From contig DAIDHD010000053.1 of assembly GCA_027459765.1 (NCBI GenBank), positions 1 to 64,000 of the forward strand: a stretch of 64,000 nucleotides of DNA. Reading direction: 5' to 3'. Position 1 is the stretch's first letter; the number at the start of each line of letters is the position of its first letter. Positions 54,950-64,000 of this stretch are shown here, piece after piece. The DNA comes from Gammaproteobacteria bacterium. Its GTDB lineage: Bacteria > Pseudomonadota > Gammaproteobacteria > Steroidobacterales > Steroidobacteraceae. The position numbers and the translations under genes were made by a program. The notes below the pieces were generated by a model, which saw nothing but the letters and a program-made list of their open reading frames with translations, searched no databases and had not been told where the DNA came from.

Positions 54950-56374
54950 ATGCGAGTCGGCACGCGGCGCGAATTCGTCGAACGACGTTCCATCGACTAC
55001 GTGCCCATCGCGGAGCGGCGCGGCAAGGTGTGGCACCTCTGGCCGGTGTGGTTCGCGGGCGGGGCCCACCTCGCCACCGTCGCGACCGGCGTGGTCGGCC
55101 CCGCCCTCGGCGGCTCGCTCGGCTGGATGGCGGTCGCGGTCGTGCTCGGCACGGCCTTCGGCACCTTCTTCATGGCCTTTCACGCCACCCAGGGGCCGCA
55201 GCTCGGCCTGCCGCAGATGATCCAGTCCCGGCCGCAGTTCGGGCACCGCGGTGCGCTGCTGGTTTGGGCGGTGGCGCTGATCGCCTACGTCGGTTTCAAT
55301 GCCTTCAACCAGATCCTCGCCGCCCAGACCCTCGCCACCGTGTTCGCCGCGCCGGCGACGATCACCATGCTGCCGTTCGCGCTGCTCGCCGCCGCGCTCG
55401 CGATCGCTGGCTACGATCTCATCCACGTGACCCAGCGCGGCGTGGCGTACGCGACGATCGCGGGATTTCTGCTGTTCTCCGGCGCCGTGCTGGCGCACCC
55501 GCCCTGGCGTGGCGGTGCTGCGGTGTTCGGTCCCTTTCTGCCGGTGCCGTTCCTGGCGCAGTGCTTCGCGGCGGCCTCCTATCAGCTCGCCTGGTCCATC
55601 TACGTCTCGGACTACTCTCGCTATCTGCCGCCGAACGTCGGCGTGGGCGCGTCCTTCTGGTTCACCTACGTCGGCGCCTTCCTCGGCGGCGCATGGACCA
55701 TGCTCATCGGCACGCTGACGGCCGCCTTGCACCCGACGCTCGACGTGGCGGCTGCGCTGCGTGCCACGGCCGACACGGTGCTGCCGCACTCCGGCGTGCC
55801 GCTGCTGCTGTGCGCGATGCTCGGCCTGGTCACGATCACCAGCCTGAACGCCTACGGCGCGTCGCTCACGACGCTGAGCATCGCCGATTCGTTCCGGCCG
55901 CTGCGCCCGACCTTCGCCAAGCGCGCGGCGACGCTGCTGGCGTGGACGCTGGTCTCGACGCTGGTGGCGCTCGCGTCGAGCAAGCGCTTCATCGACGCCT
56001 TCGGCGAGTTCCTCTCGCTGCTGCTGTACCTGCTGACGCCCTGGACGGCGATCAACCTCGTGGACTTCTACCTGGTGCGGCGCGGTCACTACTCGGTGCG
56101 CGAGATATTCAATCCGCGCGGGATGTACGGCCGCTGGAGCTGGCGGGGCATACTGGCCTACGCGGCAGGTTTCGTCGCGATGATCCCGTTCTTCAGCACC
56201 GAGTCCTACAAGGGATACGTCGCGCGCGCACTCGGCGGCGCCGATCTCGCCATGCTCGTCGGCCTGCCGGTCGCGGCCATCGTCTACCTCGCGGCCTGCC
56301 GGTCACTGGACCTCGAGCGCGAGCGCGCACTCGCCCGCGCTGCCGACGTAGACCTCGATCCAGACCAACCGTAG
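54950..56374 (+). CDS. NCS1-family nucleobase/hydantoin permease
   Basis: A 474-residue permease with about twelve helices. The pattern PVWFAGGAHLATVATGVVGPALGG at the first helix, MIQSRPQFGHRGALL, and YVSDYSRYLPPNVG are features of the NCS1 (CodB/allantoin/thiamine) transporters, which use sodium or protons to import purines, pyrimidines or related rings. The exact substrate is unclear. The next gene is a TonB receptor on the same strand 330 bases downstream, possibly the outer-membrane step for the same compound. Confidence 0.88.
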   Translation: MRVGTRREFVERRSIDYVPIAERRGKVWHLWPVWFAGGAHLATVATGVVGPALGGSLGWMAVAVVLGTAFGTFFMAFHATQGPQLGLPQMIQSRPQFGHRGALLVWAVALIAYVGFNAFNQILAAQTLATVFAAPATITMLPFALLAAALAIAGYDLIHVTQRGVAYATIAGFLLFSGAVLAHPPWRGGAAVFGPFLPVPFLAQCFAAASYQLAWSIYVSDYSRYLPPNVGVGASFWFTYVGAFLGGAWTMLIGTLTAALHPTLDVAAALRATADTVLPHSGVPLLLCAMLGLVTITSLNAYGASLTTLSIADSFRPLRPTFAKRAATLLAWTLVSTLVALASSKRFIDAFGEFLSLLLYLLTPWTAINLVDFYLVRRGHYSVREIFNPRGMYGRWSWRGILAYAAGFVAMIPFFSTESYKGYVARALGGADLAMLVGLPVAAIVYLAACRSLDLERERALARAADVDLDPDQP

Positions 56375-56706
56375 TCGGATACGGACGTCGAGCGCGCAGG
56401 CGCTGATACCGCCATGGTGCGCAACGCGCACCATGGCGGTGCGGGCCGCGTGCGTCATCGCGGATCGTGACCCATCGCACGCGCACCATGCGGTGGCGCC
56501 GACGCGCCAAGACCACCCGATATGGCGTTCGCGCTACATCGCGTCCCGTCTGGCGCAAGACTTGCGCCGATGCGTCCAAATGGCGGAATTACTTGAAAAA
56601 TGCCCGTGCCGTGCGCGGCGCGCCGGACTTCGAGCGCGTGGCGGCAGCGCGGCTGGCCCGCGAGTTGCAATGCCTGCGAGGTGCATCACAGGGAGGAACG
56701 CAACTC
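56375..56706. other. intergenic region before the second TonB receptor
   Basis: There is no convincing gene here. It holds the inverted repeat at 56408-56440 and a related string, GCGCACCATGCGG, at about 56478, a near copy of one arm. The GGGAGG ribosome-binding site of the receptor lies close to the right end. Nothing else is recognised. Confidence 0.5.
56408..56440. promoter_or_regulatory. perfect 15-bp inverted repeat
   Basis: ACCGCCATGGTGCGC and its exact complement flank an AAC loop, 33 bases after the permease stop. There is no T tract. It may be a GC-rich terminator, an mRNA-end stem or a regulator site. Confidence 0.55.
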
Positions 56707-59295
56707 ATGACGACGAGCCGCAGAATCCGTTCGAGCAAACTTCAATGGGCCATCACGGCGATCTGCGCCGCAGCCGCGACGCAAACCGTGGGCATGGGTC
56801 GGGCGACGGGCGCGGAAGCTGTTGCAGCCGGCGGCGAAGCGAGCATCGCCGGAGAGGCGAGTCCCGCCTCGACCGGCGGCGCCGGGCTCGACGAGATCAT
56901 CGTGACCGGCTCCCGCGAGACCGGTTTGAAGGCGGCGGACAGCGCGGCGCCCGTGCAGATCGTCGGCGCCGGCGAACTGAAGAACGCCGGGGCGCCGGAT
57001 TTGATGTCGGCGCTCGCGACCCTGGTGCCGTCTCTGCAAATGCAGGCGTTCGGGTTCGACATGGCGGGCCAGACCCTGCTCGCCCGCCTGCGCGGCGTGA
57101 GCCCCAACGACGTGCTGGTGCTGGTGAACGGCAAGCGTCGGCACACCACCGCCAATCTGGCGGTGGATGCCGGGTCGCCCTTCCAAGGCGGCGCCGGAGT
57201 CGATCTGAATTTCATCCCGCTGGACGCCATCGACCACGTGGAGGTGCTCACCGAAGGCGCGGCCGCGCAATACGGCAGCGATGCCATCGCCGGGGTGGTG
57301 AACATCATCCTCAAGAAGAACACCAGCGGTGGCGATGTCGTCGGCACCTATGGCCAGTACGGCAACGGCGGCGGCGGCAAGACCGAGGACGTGAGCGGTA
57401 GCGGCGGCTTCGCGCTCGACAGTGAGGGCTATTTCGACGTCACGGCCAACTTCCGCAACCATGGCCACAGCAACGTCGGGGAGATCGATCCGCGTCTTCT
57501 CAACCCCACGTCCTATCCCAACAGCAACGAGCTCAACGCGCCGGGATATCCGTACCTCAACCGCATCGCCGGCGACGCGGCCGCACAGTACAAGCTGCTC
57601 GCGGTCAATGCCGGTCGCGGCTTCGGCGGCGTGGAGGCGTATTTCACCGGAACTTACGGCCACAAGGACGCGACCAGCTACGAGAACTATCGCGTGCCCT
57701 CGAAGGTGAAATACCTCGACCCGACCACGGGGGTGACCACCTACCCGTATCCGTACGGATTCAACCCCCAGGAATCGAGCAGCGAGGACGACTACGAACT
57801 GACCGCCGGAATCCGCGGCGCCGTCGCCGGCTGGGCGTGGGATCTGTCCTCCAGCTACGGCATGGACAAGGTCGGCATCTCCACCCTGTCGAGCGCGAAC
57901 GCGGGCTATTACGCGCTCACCGGCATCCCGACGCCGGTCAATTACTACGACGGCTTCCTGCAGGCGACCCAGTGGACCACGAACCTCGACGTCAAGCGCG
58001 ACTTCGAGGTCGGCATGGCCACTCCGCTCGACGTCGCCTTCGGCGTCGAGTACCGCCGCGACGGCTACGCCATCGGCGCGGGCGTGCCGTTGTCTTATAT
58101 CGACGGCGGCGCACAGTCATATCCGGGATTCACGCCCCTGGACGCGGGTTCGCACGGCCGTCGCGACTACGCCGGTTACCTGGATTTTGCCGGCAAGCCC
58201 ATCGATCCGCTGCGCGTCGATGCGGCGGTTCGATTCGAACACTACAGCGACTTCGGCAATGCGACCGTCGGCAAGCTCACCGCGCGCTACGATTTCTCGC
58301 CGCAGTTCGCCCTGCGCGGTACCGTCAACAACGGCTTCCGTGCGCCGACGCTCGCCGAGGAGTACTACTCGTCGACCAACGTCGGTCCCACCACCGCCTA
58401 CATCCAACTGCCGCCAAATTCGCCGGCCGCCGCGCCGCTCGGTCTCGGCGGAGGCTTGCAGCCCGAGAAATCGGTCGATTTCAGCGTCGGCGCGGTGTGG
58501 CGTCCGTTGCCGAGAATGACCGCGACCCTGGACCTGTACCAGATCACCATCACCAACCGCATCGTGGGCAGCGGCAATATCGCGGGCGCGATCAACGGCG
58601 TGCCGCAACCCGGCGGCGCGGCCATCAACGCGGCGATCGGGGCGTATTCGAACGGATCGAGCGTCATCGACCCGCAGGTGCTGCAGTCCGGATCCTACGG
58701 CGTCAATATCTTCGCCAACGGCATCGACACCCGCACCCGGGGCGCGGATCTCGTGTTCGACTTCCCGGTGGATTACCAGTTCGGCAAGATCGACTGGTCG
58801 GTCGGCGGCACCTACAACAATACGGTCATCACCAAGTACGGCGTCACGCCGGCGCCCCTCGTGCCCAACGTGCTCTACGACCAACAGGCCTATTCGGAGC
58901 TGACGACCGCGACGCCGCGCTACGTCGTCAACTTGGGCGCGCTGCTGACGATGGACCGATTGTCGGTGAATCTGGTGGAGAAGATCTTCGGTCCGTCCTC
59001 GGACTATGGCAACGATGACGGCGACAATCCCAGCGGCAACTTTCAGTACTTCCAGGACAAGATCAACACCACGCTGATCACCAACATGGACGTGGGTTAC
59101 CTCTTGACCGAGCAGCTCAAGGTATCGGTCGGGGCCCTGAACCTCTTCAACCGCTTCCCGAACAAGATCAACGGCACCATCCGCGCGCGTGAAATCGCCG
59201 CGGGCGACAACGCCGCCGTGTCGCAGTATCCGTTGTTCTCGCCATTCGGCATCAACGGCGGCTTCTATTACGTCAAGGCGGCCTACCGCTTCTGA
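56707..59295 (+). CDS. TonB-dependent receptor
   Basis: An 862-residue receptor from ATG 56707 (GGGAGG 10 bases upstream), with a signal peptide. The plug has LDEIIVTGSRE as a TonB-box-like start, ARLRGVSPNDVLVLVNGKRRH and YGSDAIAGVVNIILK. The barrel ends GINGGFYYVKAAYRF. Its cargo is unknown. Location after an NCS1 permease hints at a nucleobase, hydantoin or related small molecule, but no enzyme confirms it. A longer frame from 56467 crosses the intergenic repeats and was rejected. Confidence 0.9.
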   Translation: MTTSRRIRSSKLQWAITAICAAAATQTVGMGRATGAEAVAAGGEASIAGEASPASTGGAGLDEIIVTGSRETGLKAADSAAPVQIVGAGELKNAGAPDLMSALATLVPSLQMQAFGFDMAGQTLLARLRGVSPNDVLVLVNGKRRHTTANLAVDAGSPFQGGAGVDLNFIPLDAIDHVEVLTEGAAAQYGSDAIAGVVNIILKKNTSGGDVVGTYGQYGNGGGGKTEDVSGSGGFALDSEGYFDVTANFRNHGHSNVGEIDPRLLNPTSYPNSNELNAPGYPYLNRIAGDAAAQYKLLAVNAGRGFGGVEAYFTGTYGHKDATSYENYRVPSKVKYLDPTTGVTTYPYPYGFNPQESSSEDDYELTAGIRGAVAGWAWDLSSSYGMDKVGISTLSSANAGYYALTGIPTPVNYYDGFLQATQWTTNLDVKRDFEVGMATPLDVAFGVEYRRDGYAIGAGVPLSYIDGGAQSYPGFTPLDAGSHGRRDYAGYLDFAGKPIDPLRVDAAVRFEHYSDFGNATVGKLTARYDFSPQFALRGTVNNGFRAPTLAEEYYSSTNVGPTTAYIQLPPNSPAAAPLGLGGGLQPEKSVDFSVGAVWRPLPRMTATLDLYQITITNRIVGSGNIAGAINGVPQPGGAAINAAIGAYSNGSSVIDPQVLQSGSYGVNIFANGIDTRTRGADLVFDFPVDYQFGKIDWSVGGTYNNTVITKYGVTPAPLVPNVLYDQQAYSELTTATPRYVVNLGALLTMDRLSVNLVEKIFGPSSDYGNDDGDNPSGNFQYFQDKINTTLITNMDVGYLLTEQLKVSVGALNLFNRFPNKINGTIRAREIAAGDNAAVSQYPLFSPFGINGGFYYVKAAYRF

Positions 59296-59329
59296 CGATG
59301 AACGCCAGGCCGCCCGCGGGTGTCGTGCG

Positions 59330-59364
59330 CCGGGTGCCGGCTCAGTTCTTGAGCCGGTACCCGG
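59330..59364. terminator. imperfect inverted repeat across the yadH stop
   Basis: CCGGGTGCCGGCTC and GAGCCGGTACCCGG pair at 13 of 14 positions around a seven-base loop. The stem includes the yadH stop codon and follows the TonB receptor stop on the other strand. It could end both convergent transcripts, but no long T tract follows. Confidence 0.45.
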
Positions 59365-60144
59365 TCTTGAATATCAGCGCCACCACGCCGAGGCAGGCGG
59401 CGAAGAATCCCAACGTGAACGCGAGGCTCAAGCCCACGCGCACGTCGGCGGTCCCATAGAAGCTCCAGCGAAAACCGCTGATCAGATACACGATCGGGTT
59501 GAACAGGCTGACCGTCTGCCAGGCGGGCGGCAGCATGCTGATCGAGTAGAACGCGCCGCCGAGGAAGGTGAGCGGCGTGACCACCAGCATGGGGATGAGC
59601 TGAAGCTGTTCCCAGCCCGTGGCCCACAGTCCGAGGATGAAGCCGAACAGGCTGAACGTCACCGCGTTGACGAGAAGAAAGGCGATCATCCATCCCGGGT
59701 GCAGTATGTGCACCGGCACGAACAGCGATGCCGTGGCGAGAATGGTCAGGCCGAGCACGATGGACTTGGTCGCGGCGGCGCCGACGTACGCGATCACGAT
59801 CTCCACGTAGGAGATCGGCGCCGATAGCACCTCGTAGATGGTGCCGGTGAACTTCGGGAAGAATATGCCGAACGATGCGTTCGACATGCTCTCGCTGAAG
59901 ATGGCGAGCATCATCAGTCCCGGCACGATGAACGCGCCGTAGCCGACGCCGCCGAGGCTGTCGAGGCGCGAGCCGATGGCGGCGCCGAACACCACGAAGT
60001 ACAGCGACGTCGTGATCGCCGGCGTGACCAGCGTCTGCACCAGGGTGCGCAGCGCGCGCGCGATCTCGAAGCGGTAGATGGCCCAGACGCCGTGGTGGTT
60101 GAAGTCCAAGCGCTTGCCGGAGCCGGCGCGGGGAGACGGAAAGC

Positions 60145-60148
<4 letters not shown>
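59342..60148 (-). CDS. yadH: ABC-2 type permease YadH
   Basis: A 268-residue six-helix permease. [37 protein letters not shown] and [20 protein letters not shown] closely follow the YadH pattern. With YadG it forms an exporter of unknown natural substrate. ATG 60148 overlaps the yadG stop as ATGA, so the pair is coupled. Confidence 0.9.
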
Positions 60149-61080
<932 letters not shown>

Positions 61081-61095
61081 GTTCGGCCCGAAAGT

Positions 61096-61626
61096 CTACA
61101 GGTCCTTGTGCATCGGTACGAATTCGATGCCGAGGCCGCCGCCCACATCGTGGCACACCCGCTGCGAACCGACGTAACCCCGTGCCGCGTAAAGGCGTAC
61201 GCCCGGGAGCGTCGCCATCAGTTGCACGCGCCGAAATCCGCCGGCTCTGGCCTCGGCCTCGCACCGCTGCAGCAGCAGCGACCCGATACCGCGCCGGGCG
61301 TGGGTGGGCGCGACGAAGAACGCGCGTATTCGCGCCGCGTCCCGCAGCGGATCCAGCGTGGTGCCGTCCCGGCCGCCATGGGCGTCACCGCCGAACAGCG
61401 TCGCCCGCCGGCTCCAGCCACCGGCACCGACGAGGGTTCCGTGCTCGACCGCGACGAAGTAGGAGCCGTCGTCGATGAGTTGGGTGTCGACCCCGAATGC
61501 TCCGCGCAGCGCCCCCTCGATTTGCGCGCTCGTGTAGTCCTGCGCGCCCAGTTCCCGGGCCGAGCGCTCGATGAGCGCGGCGATCGCCGCCACGTCGGCG
61601 CGCACTGCGACGCGAATTTCGATCAT
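61096..61626 (-). CDS. GNAT-family N-acetyltransferase
   Basis: A 176-residue acetyltransferase. Conserved motif A for acetyl-CoA binding reads [23 protein letters not shown], followed by a [10 protein letters not shown] motif-B end. The acceptor is unknown. ATG 61626 overlaps the TauE gene stop by four bases, so the two are translated together. This gives no clear functional link by itself. Confidence 0.88.
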   Translation of the reverse strand: MIEIRVAVRADVAAIAALIERSARELGAQDYTSAQIEGALRGAFGVDTQLIDDGSYFVAVEHGTLVGAGGWSRRATLFGGDAHGGRDGTTLDPLRDAARIRAFFVAPTHARRGIGSLLLQRCEAEARAGGFRRVQLMATLPGVRLYAARGYVGSQRVCHDVGGGLGIEFVPMHKDL

Positions 61627-62522
61627 TCTGGCGATGCCGCGGACGCTGCGGTCGGCTGCTCGGCCTCGGCGCGCAGCGCCGAGGCCAGCATGGCGTACGC
61701 CGCGTAGGCGATCACCACGATCACCAGCCAGCGCAGCGCCACCAGCGGCAGCGACTTGACGACGTAGGTCGCCACGAGCACGCCCGCCACGCCGCCGGTC
61801 ATGAGCCCCAGCGCGGGCCCCCAGGAGAATGCGCCGTTGCGGAAGAAGCGCAGGCTCGCCACCGGCTGCAGCAGCGCGCAGGCGCCCATCATGATCGGAA
61901 AGGCGGCGATGGGGTGCATGCCGAGCAGGGCGAGCGTGATCATGCACGGCGCATAGAGGCCGATGCCTACGCTCATCAGCGCCCCGTAGACGAAGTTGAC
62001 GCCGACCGCGAAGGCGAATTTCCAGCCGTGCAACGCCATGGCCGTACCGCCTCCGGGCAGTGCCCCGAGGTTCACGGCCGCGAACACCGCCCCGGCCATG
62101 AGCAGCGCGATGCCCATGAAGATCTGGATCGCTCGTCGCGGCAGGCGCCCGACGACCCCCGCACCCAGCCAGGCGCCGGCCGCCGCGCTTGCCACCACGG
62201 TGACCAGCAACAACGGGTCGACCAGGATGCTGGTCACGAATATCAGCGTCTCGGCGAGCGCGGCCGGCGTGTGCCCGACGTTGAGCGTGCCCGGAATTCG
62301 CTCGTCTGGGACGATGCGGCGCAATTTGTACAGCGCCGTGGTCGGCGCGAACGAACCGATGCCGAGCGCGTCGAGGAAGTCGGTGACGAATCCGATCAGC
62401 ACCTCGACCGCCGTCGGGCGGCGCAGGTCGCGTGCGGCGCGTGCGGCGCGCACCGCGCCGATCGCGAAGGCGACGCCCGCGGCGCTCACGGCAGCGAAGA
62501 AGACCGCGCGCGCAGCGTTCAT
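61623..62522 (-). CDS. TauE/SafE-family anion permease
   Basis: A 299-residue membrane protein of the TauE/SafE (sulfite/organosulfur exporter) type, with about eight helices in two halves. Motifs GFVTDFLDALGIGSFAPTT and VGVNFVYGALMSVGIGLYAPCM are the two repeat signatures. The family exports sulfite, sulfonate-derived or other small anions. ATG 62522 is the only good start. It lies divergently from the amine dehydrogenase gene. Confidence 0.85.
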   Translation of the reverse strand: MNAARAVFFAAVSAAGVAFAIGAVRAARAARDLRRPTAVEVLIGFVTDFLDALGIGSFAPTTALYKLRRIVPDERIPGTLNVGHTPAALAETLIFVTSILVDPLLLVTVVASAAAGAWLGAGVVGRLPRRAIQIFMGIALLMAGAVFAAVNLGALPGGGTAMALHGWKFAFAVGVNFVYGALMSVGIGLYAPCMITLALLGMHPIAAFPIMMGACALLQPVASLRFFRNGAFSWGPALGLMTGGVAGVLVATYVVKSLPLVALRWLVIVVIAYAAYAMLASALRAEAEQPTAASAASPE

Positions 62523-62648
62523 CCCCCAAATATACCGCGCGCGTGGCGTGGAGTGTTCAAGGCGCGGCGCTTTGACGTACACTCGGTGCGGGGATGCAGC
62601 CGATCGCGACGATCGACGCTCGATTGCGAAGCGAGGAGCCGGAACATC

Positions 62649-63803
62649 ATGACGGGGAGAACGCGAGTTTGGACGGTCGCAGCGGTGGCCGCCGTGGTGT
62701 CGCCGTTGATCGCAGCGGCGGCAGATTTTCCGACGCCGCTGCCCAGCGAGCCGCTGATGCAGGTGCAGCGTTTGCCGGCGCGGTACCCGACCGGATGGGC
62801 CTTCCTCAACTACGCCGGTGACCGGATCGAGCTGCGCGACGTCGGCGCGGATTCCCGTGAGGTAAAGGCGGAGCTGCAGGCGCACGACTCGGCGACGCTG
62901 CTGGTTTCCGACGTACGGCCCGAAATCTACGTGGCCGACACCGTGTGGTCGCGCGGCACCCGCGGCGAACGCACCGACTTCATCACCGTCTACGACAAGC
63001 AGACCCTGAACGTGAAGGGCGAGATCGTGCTGCCGGGCGGCAAGCGCGCGCTCATCACGGCCATGGAGGGGTTGATGACATTCACGGGCGATCAGCGTTT
63101 CGCCGTGGTGTTCAACTTCACGCCTGCCTCGTCGGTCGCGGTGGTCGATCTTACGGAGCGCAAGGTCGCGAACGAGATCGACATTCCCGGCTGCTCGCTG
63201 GTCTACCCGACCGGCGCCCGCGGATTCTCCACGCTGTGCTCGAGCGGCACGCTGTTGTCCATCCGTCTCGGCGAGGACGGCAAGGTCGTGGGACGGAAGG
63301 AGTCGCGGGCGTTCAATCCGCTGGACACGGATCCGTTGTTCACGGCATCGGCCACGGTCGGCGGGGTACGCTATTTCCCCAGCCTGCACGGCCGCGTACA
63401 GCCCATCGACATGCGCGGCGACGAGGTCAAGGTGCTGCCTGACTGGCGGCTCGTCGGCGACGCCGACGCCGCCGCCAACTGGCGGCCGAGCGGCTGGCAG
63501 ATCGTCGCCGGCGACGACAAGAAACTGCTCTACGTCGTGATGCAGCCGGATGCCCACGAGGGCACGCACAAGGATCCGGGCACGGAGGTGTGGGTGTTCG
63601 ACGTCGCGAGCAAGACCCGCGTCAAGCGGCTGCGGCTCGCGCGGCCGGGGTCCTCGATCGCGCTCACCCACGGCGAGCAGCCGCTGTTGCTGGTGCAGGC
63701 GGGCGAACGTCTCGACGTGTACGACCCGGCGGGTGGCGCTCTGGTGAGGAGCATGGACCTGCCCGGATTCCACACGCGTCTGCAGATCGAGCCGATGCGC
63801 TGA
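62649..63803 (+). CDS. mauB: methylamine/aromatic amine dehydrogenase heavy (beta-propeller) chain
   Basis: A 384-residue periplasmic protein with a signal peptide (VWTVAAVAAVVSPLIAAAA). It has the repeated blade pattern of the amine dehydrogenase heavy chain: RIELRDVGADSREVKAELQAHDSATLLVSDVRPEIYVADTVWSRG-type blocks, FSTLCSSGTLLSIRL, and a late SSIALTHGEQPLLLVQAGERLDVYDP. The heavy chain frames the small TTQ-containing subunit that oxidises primary amines. That subunit would lie beyond the right edge. The order heavy chain then MauE-type protein matches mau and aau operons; which amine is used is unknown. Confidence 0.85.
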   Translation: MTGRTRVWTVAAVAAVVSPLIAAAADFPTPLPSEPLMQVQRLPARYPTGWAFLNYAGDRIELRDVGADSREVKAELQAHDSATLLVSDVRPEIYVADTVWSRGTRGERTDFITVYDKQTLNVKGEIVLPGGKRALITAMEGLMTFTGDQRFAVVFNFTPASSVAVVDLTERKVANEIDIPGCSLVYPTGARGFSTLCSSGTLLSIRLGEDGKVVGRKESRAFNPLDTDPLFTASATVGGVRYFPSLHGRVQPIDMRGDEVKVLPDWRLVGDADAAANWRPSGWQIVAGDDKKLLYVVMQPDAHEGTHKDPGTEVWVFDVASKTRVKRLRLARPGSSIALTHGEQPLLLVQAGERLDVYDPAGGALVRSMDLPGFHTRLQIEPMR

Positions 63804-64000
63804 TGGGCGACGTGGTGAGCATCTCCGCGGTCGGCGCGGAATTGCTGCGCGGGGTGAGTGCCTTCCTCGCGGTGCTGTTGCTCGCTTCCGGCCTGCACAA
63901 GGCCGCGAATCCGCGCCGCGCGTGCGCCGCCGCCGCCGCGCTCGCCGGCGTGCCGCCTGCGGCGGCCGCGCTGCTGGTCGCGCTCGCCGCCTGCGCGGAG
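63803..64000 (+). CDS. mauE: MauE-like membrane protein (partial)
   Basis: The first 66 residues of a membrane protein start at ATG 63803, sharing one base with the mauB stop. ELLRGVSAFLAVLLLASGLHKAANPRR followed by a second Ala-rich helix is like the start of MauE/DoxX-type proteins. These are needed with MauD for disulfides and stability of the small TTQ subunit. The gene leaves the window at base 64000. Confidence 0.65.
   Translation, partial: MGDVVSISAVGAELLRGVSAFLAVLLLASGLHKAANPRRACAAAAALAGVPPAAAALLVALAACAE

Overview
This is a GC-rich chromosomal window, apparently from a free-living Gammaproteobacterium. The Tam, Pqi and YadGH systems, SusD-less TonB-dependent receptors and an RND pump are Gram-negative traits. 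I lean towards the Steroidobacter/Xanthomonad neighbourhood, but the sequence alone does not prove it. I saw no rRNA, tRNA, IS element, phage gene or CRISPR array.

Region 1-3.3 kb (minus strand) holds an open frame leaving the window, a DUF2306 membrane protein coupled to an SDR oxidoreductase, and a small outer-membrane barrel.

Region 3.4-24.6 kb is the centrepiece, a beta-1,3-glucan (laminarin-like) utilisation locus. A minus-strand operon encodes a GH17 lipoprotein, an outer-membrane barrel protein and a GH81 endo-glucanase. A LacI-type regulator lies divergently. Plus-strand units encode a Gly/Ser-linked lipoprotein, GH1, GH16, an MFS sugar transporter fused in frame to a GH17 domain, and a second GH17. 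A large BIG2 lipoprotein with a 708-bp tandem duplication and a TonB-dependent receptor follow. Three near-identical palindromes (core GAAAGCGCTT) lie next to TTGACA promoter boxes, before the GH17 lipoprotein operon, the Gly/Ser lipoprotein and the BIG2 lipoprotein. They outline a local regulon for the LacI protein. The inferred flow is: surface GH81/GH17 cut the polymer, candidate binding lipoproteins hold it, the TonB receptor and barrel admit oligomers, the MFS part crosses the inner membrane, and GH16/GH17/GH1 without signal peptides finish degradation inside.

Region 24.6-32.5 kb is mixed: a YkgJ-type Cys-cluster protein, an exported M42 peptidase, a Tat lipoprotein, a DUF2891 protein, an exported acetamidase/formamidase, an unrecognised secreted protein with an internal duplication, an M28 peptidase and a membrane protein.

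Region 32.5-54.9 kb is envelope and housekeeping: the ABC-F protein YbiT; a five-gene efflux operon (OMF-MFP-RND-response regulator-kinase); pqiA1-pqiA2-pqiB-pqiC-slt; tamA-tamB; and a ClC channel.

Region 54.9-64 kb contains an NCS1 permease followed by a TonB receptor, yadGH, a GNAT/TauE pair, and the first two genes of a probable amine dehydrogenase (mau/aau) cluster cut by the right edge.
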